DNA of 64,000 nucleotides from Ottelia alismoides (GCA_037367405.1 JAZKJV010008882.1:2480001-2544000); one strand, 5' to 3'; positions 11,480 to 22,969 are shown, numbered from the stretch's first letter. A program made the numbers and translations. Notes: generated by a model not told the origin, from the sequence alone.

Positions 11480-12534
11480 AAGAAACCCCACTAGTAGCTG
11501 AGGGGTGTGCACAACGACAACTTCCAGGAAAGTGACCGCACGCTCAAGGAAGGAGCTCCAGTGAGGAAGAGCAGCCAAGGCTTCTTCTTGTGGAGGATGT
11601 TTGTTGTTGTAAGAGCAATTACTTGAGGTTCCGTGTGTGACTCCATGAGAGCGAATGATGCAGCTGCATTATGAATGGAGGAGATGTTAGGGGGGCTCGA
11701 CCATTGGCGACAACAAGGGAGGCATTACCGCCTCAATGGCTTTTACAAGGGGGTCTCCAATAGAAAGGTACAAAAAAATCCATGTCTGTCACAATTAGGT
11801 TCAGGGGCCTCCAAAATGCTATACTTTTTAGTAACCAGGTCAGTTTTTAACAAAAAACTATCAGACTCCCCTTTTCTGATAGCTGCATCATAAGTTTCGT
11901 TCAGGCCAAGTTTAAAACCACCCAATTAGGAGAGGCACCAAAAATATCTCCTGTTGAAAGGCTATCCGAAGCCCTAGCAAGAAAGAAAGGGGGTGTTGGC
12001 ATCGTGATGGCTGGAGGGAGCTGCGAAAAAGGGCACCGCACTTTCCAGGTTTGGCGTTGCACTAAATTCAGGAGATCTGAACTACGGAAATCTCTCCTCT
12101 TTTTGAAATATTTCCAAAGATGGTTCTTCCGATCTGATCCTCCGAAATCACAACTATTAGCCGTTGCTTCGTCGAATCGGCTAAATAGGGGCTAGCGGTT
12201 GCTTTTATCATCGGAGATGGCGGCAAGAGTGGTGGTAGAACTTGTACCAGTAATCGGAATGAAGCGCAGCCCATCTTTAACGAGCGAATGGACTCACTGA
12301 CAAGAGAATCAAGTCCCTCTAGAACCACCAAGGTCGCCAACGGATCCGAGCCAGGGAGCCGACCATCGGCAAGAACCCTCAGCATCGTTCCCAAACCCCT
12401 TAGCGTTGGCTTAGGGTCTCGACGGCGAAAGAATGGGCACACCAAAGATACAGGCCACCCCCAGTCTATTGCTTGGCGTTTCACCATCTATGAATCAATG
12501 AAGGAGCCAAGTAACTCCAAACTTCTATCCTTTC
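11480..12534 (-). pseudogene. LINE 1 ORF1, C-terminal part
   Basis: Minus-strand frames between ORF2 and the left edge of copia B include a 139-codon stretch at 12487-12068 (AIDWGWPVSLVCPFFRRRD...). They lie where the C-terminal part of a LINE ORF1 nucleic-acid-binding protein is expected. The matching upstream part with the zinc knuckles lies at 22970-23379, on the other side of copia B. No catalytic motif is expected in ORF1. Assignment rests on position and on continuity across the CTTTC/CCTTC target duplication. Confidence 0.55.
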
Positions 12535-12677
12535 TGTAGATATATATTTCATGTTTATGTATCTTTTATCTATTTTCCTTTCTCTTTGTCTACTTTATGT
12601 AATTTGCTCGCAGGTCTCTCCCTATATAAGAGAGCCTAGGGCTCAAGGAATAAACATCTCTCTTTATTTTCCCAACA
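12535..12677 (+). repeat. 5' LTR of copia B, with primer binding site after it
   Basis: This 143-bp LTR begins TGTAGATATATA, carries the TATATAAGAGAG promoter core and ends TTCCCAACA. TGGTATCAGAGC, the initiator-Met-type primer site used by all copia copies here, follows directly at 12678-12689. The leader 12678-13071 is C-rich and shows no gene. Confidence 0.9.
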
Positions 12678-13071
12678 TGGTATCAGAGCGGTGGTCCCAG
12701 ACCGGAGCTCCATCCCCCCTTCAAGCCTCCCGCCATCGCCGCACATGGCCCCACCTCGCCACAAAGGGCCCTACGACCCCACCGCCTCACCTCGAGCCTC
12801 GTGGCCCTGCCACCTCTGCCTTGCAGCCCCTCGGGTCATGCCGCCGTGGGCATCGCGGTCTCGGGCCCCACCACCACCTCAGCCCACGCTCCTGTTGTCG
12901 TTCCCTTCCTTGAGGGGCTTCCTCCCACAGCTCTGTCATCCTTCAACTACCAACACCGCATCTTCATGTTGATGGGTTTGGTTGCGTAAGTCTACACATG
13001 AAACCAAACCTCTTCATGTCAGTATAGACCAAAGTTTATCTAGTCTACAACCCTAGTCGTCTCCAGTCATC

Positions 13072-14440
13072 ATGTCAGAAAGCAAGGTAGAGATCCCCAC
13101 CACAGGCGCCTTCAGAGGTCCTGTGCCTATTGTGATGATGGATGGGTTGAACTACGAATTATGGGCCATGCAGTTCATGAGCCTAATGAAGTCGATGGGT
13201 AAGAAACATATTCTTACCGAGGATGAGCCGACAGAGAAGACAAGGTTGTATGCCTCATGGGAGGTTGATGACGCATATGCACAGGTCTTGTTGTCTGGTA
13301 CAGTGATCCCAGACATTGCAAACGATGTCTTGCATCGGCCCACTGCCAAAGCCATGTGGGACATTCTTGTTGCCACATATTCGCAGGCCAAGAATGAGAC
13401 AAAAACTCCACAGCTTCAGCATGACATCTTCACTATAAAGCAGAATGGTCGACCCATGCATGCTCACTACACTGCATTGTGGGGAATGTTTGAGAAGCTT
13501 CATAGCTTCAAGCCCCTTACAGCTACTCCCAACGATTTAAATATCGGTTTCAGATATCATATTGATACCCTGTCGATACGATATTTCGTCGAAATTTCAA
13601 CGAAATTTCGTTGAAATTTCGACGACATTTCGCCCATATCGACCACCATTTGTGAAGAAATGACCGAAAATTGGCCTCATATCGCCATTTCGCTCGAGAT
13701 TTCGGTCCCTTGTCGAAACTGAAATTTCACCGAAATTTCGTTGAAATTTCGCGAAATCTGAAACAATGGCTACTCCAGAGCAGTTGAAGACATACCGGAA
13801 TGCCACGAGGGTGGGAGTCTTTCTAGCCTCTCTAGACTCACAGTATGAGGCTACTTCTTCTCAGATTATGGCAGATGCTACCATTCCTCCCATGGAGGAG
13901 GCCTTTTGGAGATTGAGCCGGAACAATATCTCAAGCCCTGCTCTAGTGCCAAATTCTTCTGCTATGGCAGCCTCTTGTGGAAGAGGTGGTCCATCTCAAT
14001 TCCATGGACGGGGACCACGTAGTAGAGGTGGTCGTCGTCGTGGACCACCGTGTACCTATTGTCATCAGACTAATCATACCGAAGATACATGCTACTCCAA
14101 GCATGGTTTCCTAGCATCTGCCTGCATAACAGAACAGATTCAGCATCATGGCGCTCCACCTACATCATATCAGCGATATGATGAACCCGTGTCTCGACTG
14201 CGAGATATCATGCCCCCAGCCAGCACTCCTTCACCTGTTTCAGAGAGCAGCTTGGACGTTGTTGCTACTGCAGGAGCTAGTTCCTCAGGTAGTGCTCATA
14301 CCTCTATTTATCATCATGATTCAGGTATCTCAGAATGGATTATAGTTCAGCTGCAACACATCATTTGTGTGGAGACAGACATCAGCTCATATCCTACAAG
14401 CAGGTTTCTCCATGAAAGACAGTGGTCATAGCATATGGGA
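13072..14440 (+). pseudogene. Copia B gag and protease region
   Basis: The gag start (MSESKVEIPTTGAFRGPVPIVMM) at 13072 is intact and runs through NYELWAMQFMSLMKS and WDILVATYSQAKNET to the point where the hAT-like insert 13530-13768 breaks it. After the insert, gag resumes with ATPEQLKTYRNATRVGVFLASLD, and the zinc knuckle CTYCHQTNHTEDTC (CX2CX4HX4C) is intact near 14050-14095. At the protease, the expected DSGATHH active-site block near 14335 is destroyed by a frameshift. Gag forms the particle and protease releases its domains; this copy could do neither. Confidence 0.85.
13530..13768. mobile_element. hAT-like word element 2 (CGAAATTTCG words)
   Basis: A 239-bp insert in copia B gag is flanked by an exact 8-bp duplication, GCTACTCC (13522-13529 and 13769-13776). 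Removing it restores the gag reading into ATPEQ. Ends are CAACGATTTAAATATCGG and, on the other strand, CATTGTTTCAGATTTCG, both CA..G. Nearly the whole interior repeats CGAAATTTCG and its variants. There is no coding potential. Confidence 0.88.
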
Positions 14441-15417
14441 CCCATCCTCCCATCACAAGACAGGGGGAGATTACCTTGACGTCATCTATGCAGTTGCAGA
14501 ATGTGTTGCATGCCCCTAAGTTCTCAATGAATTTACTGTCAGTCAGTCAGATTACTAAGGATTTACATTGTCGAACAATATTTGACCCATCATCTCTTGT
14601 GTTTCAGGAAATTCTTACGAGAAGAGTGGCTAAGTGTGACCGTGAGCAATGCGGGTTGTATCGACTGGTCCAAACACCTTATACTGGAGCATCCTCTCAT
14701 TCTACTGGGCATATCTCTCCTTATCTATGGCATCTACGCTTTGGGTCATCTTCCATTCTAGAAACTACGTCAAATCCTTCCTCAGATCTTACCTCGCTCG
14801 TCGTTCAATCGTGAAGCATGTCAGTTGGGGAAGAATCATCGATCTGTCTTCCCTAGCCCTCAGAGTCGGAGCAATAGCTCTCCCTTTGAGTTTTTCCATG
14901 TAGACATTTGGGGTCCACGCCGTGTTCCCGATCGTCAGGGACACGGATTCTATTTAGTTGTTGTGGATGATTTCAGTCGTCTGTCTTGGGTTTTCTTGTT
15001 GAAGAATAAATCAGACGCGGGCAATACTATTATGAATTTTATTAAAGAAGTGCAGAATGTCTTTTCCACCTCTGTCAAAATTGTGCGAACTGATAATGCT
15101 CTTGAATTACATACACATATACTATCTCAATTCTTTTCATCTCGTGACATCCTTCATCAAACATCGCGTGCTTACACGTCCCAACAGAACAGTGTCATAG
15201 AAAGAAAGCACCGTCACCTTCTTGATGTCACTCGTACTCTCATTGTCCAAAATTGTGCACCGCACTCATTCTGGGGCGATGCAGTTCTCACAACATGTTA
15301 CCTCATTAACCGTATGTCCTCAACGATGTTGAGGGAGAAGATACCTTTCTCCCTTGTTTTCCCTGACAAGAAGTTGTTCTCTCTTGCTTCTCGTGTTTTT
15401 GGGTCTGTTGTGTTCTC
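14440..15417 (+). pseudogene. Copia B integrase region
   Basis: Blocks run in order: MQLQNVLHAPKFSMNLLSVSQITKDLHC (end of the protease region), the degraded integrase zinc-binding part near 14720-14830, then the core FHVDIWGPRRVPDRQGHGFYLVVVDDFSRLSWVFLLKNKS with a first catalytic Asp. VRTDNALELHTH carries the second Asp, and TSQQNSVIERKHRHLLDVTRTL carries the catalytic Glu. The core from 14825 to 15417 is one open frame, then breaks exactly where mitochondrial sequence starts. Integrase would insert the cDNA into the genome. Its C-terminal part continues at 15673. Confidence 0.85.
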
Positions 15418-15672
15418 CCCGAGGCCAAGGATGGGGTCGAACCGTCATTCCAGGATTTGCAGTCCAATACATTTCCATTATGTTACCTAGCCAAACAACC
15501 TGTCACCTCATCTCGTCTTCTTCTTCTTATTCTTTCGGATGGGAATTTTGATACATATGCGGTGGCGGGCAGAGCCCTCTATATGATCGGCGGCTTTTGA
15601 CCATAGAAAAAAGAGGAACCCCCTGAAGACCTTGCTCCATCTGACTTTTCCGCCCCCCTCCCCCCCGACGCC
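15418..15672. other. Mitochondrial DNA insert (NUMT) in copia B
   Basis: Copia homology stops after GTTGTGTTC and resumes at CCATCGGTTGTCTCC, so about 255 bp are foreign. The insert carries a plant mitochondrial-type tRNA-Cys on the minus strand next to its left edge. The remaining sequence, ending in a C-rich run, has no copia similarity. Short CTCC microhomology at the two edges fits end-joining capture of organellar DNA during break repair. The mitochondrial origin of the part outside the tRNA is inference. Confidence 0.7.
15422..15492 (-). tRNA. trnC: tRNA-Cys (GCA), mitochondrial type, relic in nucleus
   Basis: The minus strand gives a 71-nt cloverleaf. Acceptor arm GGCTAGG pairs with a 3' CCTTGGCC using G-U pairs. 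The anticodon loop has GCA within GGACTGCAAATCC, and the T loop is GGTTCGACCCC. I recognise the sequence as the native plant mitochondrial tRNA-Cys; the plastid trnC begins differently. In the nucleus, inside a dead copia integrase, it is a transferred fragment rather than a working gene. Confidence 0.78.
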
Positions 15673-17252
15673 CTCCATCGGTTGTCTCCAGGGATTGACA
15701 AACTCTCTCTTAGGGCTGTCAAATACGTTTTTGTTGGCTATTCCAGGACTCAAAAGGTTTATCGTTGCTATGATCCGTTATATCGAAGGTATTATGTTAG
15801 TGCAGATGTCACATTTTTTTAGTCAGTCATGTTCGCCTCTCTTACAGGCGACAGGTTGGCACCATCAAATTCAAATGATGAGATCTATATTCCTCCTCCA
15901 CCCATATACCCACCATTACCTCCACCACTACCACGACCTCCACCACCACCTCCATCAGCATTACCTCCTCCCATTGCTTTGGTTCCTCCTCTACCACATC
16001 ACTACAGTCGACGACCAGCCCTTGCTCATGATCATGGTCAATCATCTAACATGCCCTAGGTTTGTTCTGACAACATTACTTCTAATTATGGGTCTGATGG
16101 TGTTTCTCAGCAGGGGTTATTTCAGGAAAGGGAAGATTAGGCAGGTGGCACAGATGATGCAGAAATTGATTTGCCTATTGCTCTGAGGAAGCAGAAGCAT
16201 TCATGTGTCTGATTACTTCTCATATCACCTTTGAGCATCTGACGGGTGACTTCAGGAGGTTTGCAGTTGCTTCGTCCGCTATGGACATACCACAGATATA
16301 CTATGATGCATTGGCTAACAGTAGATGGCGTATGGCTATGGAGGAAGAGATGGTGGCTCTTCAGTCGAGAGGTACTTAGAGCCTTGCTCCAATTCCCACT
16401 GGGGCATCTATAGATTCTATATTAAGTTGCAAGTGGGTATTTACAATGACGCAAAATGCAGATGGTAGCATTGATAGGTACAAGGCTCCACTAATTTCCC
16501 GCGGGATTACTCAGACATACAGGGGTGGATTATCTTGACACATTTTCTTTAGTTGCTCGTCATTCTACCTTACGGATTCTTTTATCTGTTGTCGTGATTT
16601 GAGATTGGCCCCTCTTTCAATTGGATGTCAAGAATGCCTTTTTGTATGGTGATCTTCAGGAAGAAGTCTACATGAAGCAGCCGCCAGGGTTTGCTGTTGA
16701 GGGGGAGTGTTCACAGGTACGTAGGCTTCATAAGGTAATCTATGGCCTTAAGCAGAGCCCAAAAGCTTGGTTCCATAAGCTCTCAAATTTGTTTGAGAAG
16801 CAAGGGTTCAAACGATCAAATGCATATCATTCTCTTTTCGTACAGAGAACCTCCAGAGGTACGACTGTTATTATGGTGTATGTTGATGATATACATATTA
16901 CAGAAGATGATATGCAGGGAATAAAAAGAGCAACAGAATTTATGGACTGTGAATTTCTTACCAAGGATCTAGGAGCTCTTAGATACTTTCTGGGTTGGAG
17001 TTTGCTAGAAATCAACAAGGGCTTGTGATGAGTCAAAGAAAATATGTCACCGACTTGCTAAGTGACACAGTATGCTTGGATGTCGACCTGCTACTACACC
17101 CATGGATCCTAGCACGAAGTTGTATGATGATGATACTGATGAGGATGACAGGAGAAGATACAGGGAACTGGTGGGAAAGCTTCTTTATGTTACCATTACC
17201 AGACCTGACAGCCTCGTCAAGTACATATGGATGCTATACAAATGATACTAAG
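15673..17252 (+). pseudogene. Copia B integrase tail, linker, RT and first RNase H part
   Basis: After the mitochondrial insert the integrase end (HRLSPGIDKLSLRAVKYVFVGYSRTQKVYRCYDPLYR) resumes. A proline-rich linker near 15890-15975 follows. RT blocks include MEEEMVALQSRGT near 16340, SCKWVFTM near 16430, QLDVKNAFLYGDLQEEVYMKQPPGF at 16620 and the catalytic MVYVDDI near 16876. The frame is open for 135 codons from 16621, then shifts. RNase H starts near 17160 and stops at 17252 in HMDAIQMILR, where element C is inserted; it continues at 22285. In-frame stops lie at several places, so no polyprotein could be made. Confidence 0.85.
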
Positions 17253-17397
17253 TGTAGAGATATTTCTATGTTCCTATCTACCGTTTCTGTTATTTTATTT
17301 TTTTATGTCTATCTTATATAATTTACCCATAGGTCTCTCCTCTATATAAGAGAGCCTAGGGTTCCCGGAATAAATATATTATTGTTTTCTCCCAACA
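17253..17397 (+). repeat. 5' LTR of copia C
   Basis: This 145-bp LTR, TGTAGAGATATT...CTCCCAACA, has a TATATAAGAGAG core near 17340. The primer site at 17398 has one change from the usual (TGATATCAGAGC). The following leader (17410-17885) is rich in C and CCACC repeats and encodes nothing recognisable. Confidence 0.92.
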
Positions 17398-17885
17398 TGA
17401 TATCAGAGCGGTGGTCCTAGACCGGAGCTCTCATGCCCCAACCCTAACCCTAGCCCCACCTCCAAGCCCCGACTCTTACGCACCCAGTGGCCCAACCTTG
17501 CGCCGTCGACTCTTGCGCCCCTCCCTCGCGCGCCCAGCGGCCCACCTGGGCGCCTTCCTCGTGCGCCCAGCAGCCCCCCTTGCGTGCCTCCATCGTGTGA
17601 CGGTTATGCAGTGTACCCCTAGCGATCGGGCACCTAGCCGGCTCCATCCGCTAGCACGCACTGCCACCTGCGTGCTCTAGCCCATCTCAAAGTGCGTGGT
17701 TGTGTGCTCCGAACGGTTTGACCCCGTCCAACGCCGTGTGACTTTGCATCTTCCCCTGCGAGCACTTCGCCTCATTGATGGGGTTGGTTGCAGCTTGAGT
17801 CTACACGTGCAACCAAATCCCCATATGTCCAGGTAGACAATTATCTTCGCAAGTCTTCACTTCTCAATCTTCTTTCATCAACATC

Positions 17886-18960
17886 ATGTCAGAAAGTAAA
17901 GTTGATGTTCCCCCTACCGATGCATTCAGAGGTCCAACGCCCATTGTCAAAATGGATGGAACAAACTATGAGCTCAGGGCTATACAGTTCATGAGTCTTA
18001 TGAAGTCGAGTGGTAAGAAGCATATTCTTACCGAGGAGGAGTCGTTGGAGAAGACTGGAGTAAACGCTTCATGGGAGGCAGATAACGCCTATGCCAAGGT
18101 TTGGCTCTCTGGTACATTGACGACTGAGATCGCCAATGATGTGTTACATCAGTCTTCTGCTAAGGCGATGTGGGATATCCTCGCAGCAACATATTCTCAA
18201 GCGAGGAATGAGACGAAGATCCTCCAACTCCAGCATGACATATTCATAGTAAAGCAGAATAGACACCCTCTGCATTCTTTGTATACATCCTTGCGTGGGA
18301 TGTTTGAGAAGCTTCATAGTTTTATGCCTCTAACGACGACTCCGGAGTAGCAGAAGACATACAGGAATGCTACCATGATTGGTGTATTCCTAACAGCCCT
18401 TGATCCGGGGTATGATGCTGCTCGCTTCCAGATTATAGCGGATGCCACTTTCCTCCAATGGAGGAAGCATTCCGCAGACTCAGCAGGATTATTGTTCCAT
18501 CTGCAGTTACTAGCCAGTCCTCTTCGGCTATGGCAGCTTCTAGAGGTCGATGTGGCTCTTCATTTTCCCGTGGACGTGGGCCTCGTGGCAGAGGAGGTCG
18601 CTTTCGTCAGCCATGTACGTAATGTCATCATCCAGGCCATACGGAGGACACATGCTATTCCAAGCACGGTTTTCCGGCTTCAGCACGTGTTGTAGAGCAG
18701 GCTGAGTCTCATGCTGCTCCTTCTTCTGATCAGAGATTTGATGACTTTGTTGCTAGAATGCGGGATATCATGCCTCCTGCTTCTTCTTCCTCTTCTGGAG
18801 GACATTCAGATGTTGTTGCCTCCGCATCTGCCAGTACGTCTGTCACGGCCAGTACCTCAGGTAGCAGTTTTGGTTTTACTTTTTGTCATGCTTCTGAGCT
18901 TATTGACTGGATTATGGATTCTGGGGCTACACACCATTTACGCGGAGACAGAGATCAGCT
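17886..18960 (+). pseudogene. Copia C gag and protease
   Basis: Gag opens at the ATG 17886 (MSESKVDVPPTDAFRGPTPIVKMDGTNYEL) and is open for 154 codons. A TAG in the TTPEQQKTYRNAT block at 18348 ends it. Gag homology continues in another frame. The zinc knuckle near 18615-18660 is damaged by a frameshift (the TGTACGTAATGTCATC region, then GHTEDTCYSKHG). The protease block WIMDSGATHHLRGDRDQ near 18909 is intact in its local frame, with the DSG catalytic triplet. Confidence 0.85.
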
Positions 18961-21900
18961 TACATCTTATAGACCGATTCAACCAAGCAAGACTATTATT
19001 ATTGCAGATGGGACACATTCTCCTATCACTAGACAGGGGGAGATTTGTTTAACACCTTCCATGCGTCTGCAAAATGTGTTATATGCACCTGATTTCTCTA
19101 TGAATTTGTTATCCATTAGTCAGATTACAAAAGATTTACATTATAGAGCTATCTTTAACCCATCGTCTCTAGCTTTCAGGACATCCTTATGGGCAAAGTG
19201 ATTGGGTGTAGCCGTAAACAAGGTGGTCTTTATCATCTTGTCCGAACTCTCTATGTTGGTGTTTCCTCTCCTGCAACAGGACTTGTTTCTCCATTTATCT
19301 GGCACCTATAGTTTGGTCATCTCCCTCTTCAGAAGATGTGTCATATGTTACCTCAGATTTCTCCGGGGTCATCTTTTCGGTGCGAGGCTTGTCATTTGAG
19401 AAAGCATCATCACTCTGTTTTTCTTAGTCGTCAGAGTCGGAGTAGTAGCTCCCTTTTTGACTTATTTCATATTGACATTGGGGTCCGAGTCGTGTACCTG
19501 ATCACCAAGGACGTCGTTTTTATCTAGTTGTTGTGGATAATTTATCTCGTTTGTCTTGAGTGTTTCTTTTGAAAAATAAATCTGAAGCTGGGGATGTAAT
19601 CAAAACCTTTATCAATGAAGTGCAGAATATTCTTCTACCTCTATGAAATTTGTGCGAATTAACAATGTGTTGGAATTTTGTACTCATGCTTTATCCCAGT
19701 TTCTTTCATCCCGTGGTATTGCCTATCAAACATCTTGTGCTTACACTTCTCAACAAAATGGTGTTGCAGAAAGGAAACATCGTCATTTGCTAGATGTTAC
19801 TCGGACTCTTCTCATCCAGAATCATGCCCCACATTCGTTCTGGGGTGATGCCGTCCTTACAGAATGCTACTTGGTCAATCGCATGTCATCGTCTGCCTTG
19901 GGTGAGAAAATTCCTTTCTCCATAGCTTTCCCCAAGAAAGAATTATTCTCATTACCTCCTCATGTGTTTGGTTCTTTCGCTTTTGTCCATCAGTTGCTGC
20001 CAGATCTTGACAAGCTCTCTCCTAGCGCTGTCAAATGTGTGTTTATTGGGTACTCGAGGACTCAGAAGGGATATCGGTGTTATGATCCGTTGCGTAGGAA
20101 ATGCTATATCAGTGTGGATGTTACATTCTTTGAGTCTGTGATGTTTTTCTCTCCTACAGGTGACAAACTGGCTTCATCGGGTACTGATGAGGGGGTTTAT
20201 ATGCCTCCTCCACCTATGGGTCTGTCACCACCATCACCTCCATCACCACCTCCACCACCTCCTCCACCCCCTGCTATTGTTCGACCTTTACCTAAATTTT
20301 ATACCCGTCGGACAGCTTTTGCTCATGGACCATTCCCATCATTCACTATTCCTCAGGTTTGTTCTGATAATATTGTTCCTAACGATGGTTCTATATATAT
20401 ATATATATATATATATATGCAGGAATCAATGCAGGGGGATAGCTCACAGATGCAGGAGGTTCACAATGATCTAGATGTACCTATTATTGTTCGGAAGGAG
20501 AAGCGGTCTTGCGCTTCCTACCCTCTTGCTTCTCAGGTTTCCTTTCATCGTCTGACAGGGGACTTTCAGAAATTTGCGGTGGCTCTTTCCGCTATGGACA
20601 TTCCACGTAATTATCAGGAGGCCTTAAAGGATGGTCGTTGGTGTTTTGCTATGGAGGAAGAAATGGTTGCACTGCAATCACGTGGTACATGGAGTTTGGT
20701 ATCTCCACCTCCTAGAGCATATATTGTCAGTTGCAAATGGGTGTTTACTGTCAAATATCATGCAGATGGCAGTCTTGATCGCTACAAGGCAAGATTAGTA
20801 GCACGGGCTTTACTCAGACTTACAGCATTGATTACTTGGATATATTTTCTCTAATGGCTCGACATTCTACGCTACGTGTACTACTTATTGTTGTTGTGGT
20901 ACATGATTGGCCTCTGTTTTAGCAAAATGTTAAAAATGCCTTTTTGTACAGGGATCTACAGGAGGAAGTGTACACGCAGTAGCTACCAAGATTGTTGCTG
21001 AGGGAGAGGATCAGCAGATACGTAGAGTCCATAAGGCAATATATGGCCTTAAGCAAAGTTCAAGGGCGTGGTTCAGAAGCTCTCAGATCTGATTGAGGGG
21101 TAAGGATTCAAGAGGTCAAATGCAGACCATTCACTCTTTGTACAGAAAACATCTAGAGATATTGTTGTCATTATGGTATATGTGGATGACATACTTATTA
21201 CAGGAGATGATGTGCAAGGGGTCAAGATGGCAAAAGATATTCTGGGTCGTCATTTTGTTACCAAAGATCTTGGTATCCTAAGGTATTTCTTAGGGTTGGA
21301 ATTTGCCAGGAATGTGCAGGGTCTTGTAATGACCCGAAGGAAATATGTTACAAACATGCTTGTTGAGACAAGTATGATCAGGTGTCGACCATCTAGTACT
21401 CAAATGGACCCTACTATGAAGTTGTACGATGATGATACAGATGAGGTTGATAGAAAAGATATAGAGAGATAGTTGGAAAGCTTCTCTATATTACTATTAC
21501 TAGACCTGATATCGCCTTTGCAGTGAGTCGGGTGAGTTATTTTATGGAGCAGCCCCGATAGGTTTATATGGATGCTATATATGATTTTGAGATATTTGAA
21601 ATCTTCTCCAAGTGCAGGATTATTATTCAGGAAGGGAGCAAGTCTTTCGGTGTCTGCATACGCGGATGCCTACTATGCAGGATGCCCTAAAGATAGAAAG
21701 TCGACTTCAGGCTTTCCTGTCTTTGTTGGCAGTTCTCTTGTTTCTTGGAAAAGCAAGAAACAAACGGTTGTGGCTAGATCAAGTGTTGAATCCGAATACA
21801 GGGCTATGGCTCAAGAGAGCACAGAAATGATGTGGATTCGAGTAGTGTTAGCAGATTTGCACATAAATTTCCTCTCCCCATGCAGCTACAGTGTGATAAT

Positions 21901-22122
21901 CATGCTGCTTTATTTATTGCAAATAATCATGCATTCCATGAAAGAACCAAGCATATTGAGGTGGATTGTCATTATACTAGAGATATGATCGAGAAGGGTT
22001 TGATTTATACCTCTCATGTCAGTTCAGGATAACAAACAACAAACATCTTTACTAAGGCATTGCTCAGGGCACCATTTCAGAAGTGTTCGTCGAAGCTGAG
22101 TATGATTGATATCTATGCTCCA
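18960..22122 (+). pseudogene. Copia C integrase, RT and RNase H
   Basis: Integrase blocks are HIDIG.RVVYL with a broken zinc part near 19340-19500, then an open frame of 403 codons (19643-20854) from VRINNVLEF through QQNGVAERKHRHLLDVTRTLL, VFIGYSRTQKGYRCYDP, the proline-rich linker, and RT through KYHADGSLDRYKARLVAR. The second catalytic Asp of the integrase core is changed (usual DN, here NN). A TA microsatellite (20392-20418) sits in frame in the linker. RT continues with a stop-damaged NAFLYRDLQEEVY near 20935 and an intact MVYVDDILITGDD near 21175. RNase H (SAYADAYYAGCPKDRKSTSGF) is near 21650. Several frame breaks follow 20854. Confidence 0.87.
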
Positions 22123-22134
22123 TCTTGAGGGGAG

Positions 22135-22279
22135 TGTAGAGATATTTCTATGTTCCTATGTACCGTTTCAGTTATTTTATTTTCTTATGTATATCTTATG
22201 TAATTTACCCATAGGTCTCTCCTCTATATAAGAGAGCCTAGGGTTCTTGGAATAAATATATTATCGTTTTCTCCCAACA
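22135..22279 (+). repeat. 3' LTR of copia C
   Basis: This 145-bp LTR is collinear with 17253-17397 without indels and preceded by the purine tract GAGGGGAG. The perfect CTAAG duplication starts at the next base. Confidence 0.92.
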
Positions 22280-22284
22280 CTAAG

Positions 22285-22829
22285 GTATCTTAAATCATCT
22301 CCAGGTATAGGGTTGCTGTTTAAAAAAGGTGGCATTATTATTATCTCAGCGTATGCATACGCAGACTATGCAGGGTGCCCAAAAAACAGGAATTCTACAT
22401 CAGGATTCGTTATATTTGTCAGAGAGTCACTTATCTCATGGAAGAGCAAGAAGCAAACCGTTGTTGCTAAATCCAGTGATGAATCTAAGTATAGAGCTAT
22501 GGCTCAAGCAGGTACTGAAGTGATGTAGGTTCGAGCAGTCCTGACAGATCTACATATAGATGTTCATCTTCCCATGTCGCAGAAATGCGACAATCATGCT
22601 GCATTATTCATTGCTAATAATCCTGCATTTCACGAGAGGACAAAGCACATTGAGGTTGATTGCCATTACATGTGTGATATGATCCAGAAAGGTTTCATTT
22701 CTCCATCCCATGTCAGCTCAGGAGACTAGACGACAGACATTTTCACCAAAGCCTTACTTAGAGGGTCCTTCCAGAAGTTTTCATCCAAGCTGAGCATGAT
22801 AGATATATATGCTCCATCCTGAGGGGGAG
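22285..22829 (+). pseudogene. Copia B RNase H, second part
   Basis: This continues from 17252 after removal of C: RYLKSSPGIGLLFKKGG, SAYAYADYAGCPKNRNSTSGFVIFVRESLISWKSKKQTVVAKSSDESKYRAMAQAGTEVM, then a TAG at about 22527 in place of Trp, and further RNase H blocks ([28 protein letters not shown]) up to the IYAPS end and purine tract before 22830. The acidic DADYAG motif has become YADYAG. Confidence 0.87.
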
Positions 22830-22969
22830 TATAGATATATATTTTATGTTTATGTATCTTTTATATATATTCTTTCTCTTTGTCCACTTTATGTAATTTG
22901 CACATAGGTCTCTCCCTACATAACAGAGCCTAGGGCTCAAGGAATAAAGATCTCTCTATTTTCCCAACA
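22830..22969 (+). repeat. 3' LTR of copia B
   Basis: This 140-bp LTR begins TATAGATATATA (TG changed to TA) after GAGGGGGAG and ends TTCCCAACA. It matches 12535-12677 with roughly one difference in ten bases. The promoter TATATAAG of the left copy reads TACATAAC here. Confidence 0.88.

Larger units (their letters stand above)
17253..22279 (+). mobile_element. Copia element C nested in B
   Basis: A 5027-bp copia copy with LTRs at 17253-17397 and 22135-22279, which differ at about 8 of 145 positions. It is flanked by an exact CTAAG duplication (17248-17252 and 22280-22284). Excision of C plus one CTAAG rejoins B's RNase H reading ILRYLKSSPG. A TGATATCAGAGC primer site follows the left LTR, a C-rich leader runs to 17885, and a purine tract precedes the right LTR. 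It is younger than B by position, but its genes are already broken. Confidence 0.93.
12535..22969 (+). mobile_element. Copia element B with copia C nested inside
   Basis: LTRs at 12535-12677 and 22830-22969 bound this copy. Flanking CTTTC (12530-12534) and CCTTC (22970-22974) are a 5-bp target duplication with one change. Element C (17253-22279) sits in B's RNase H region with an exact CTAAG duplication, so B proper is 12535-17252 plus 22285-22969, about 5.4 kb. B also holds a 239-bp hAT-like insert in gag and a 255-bp mitochondrial insert in its integrase part. Frames are broken throughout. B itself lies in ORF1 of LINE 1. Confidence 0.85.

Noticed and set aside
13072..13614. Complete small gene of 180 codons
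   Set aside because: It is the N-terminal part of copia B gag; the last part of the frame is read-through into the hAT-like insert.
15422..15492. Working nuclear tRNA-Cys gene
   Set aside because: It matches the mitochondrial type and lies in a foreign block inside a dead integrase, so it is best read as a transferred relic.
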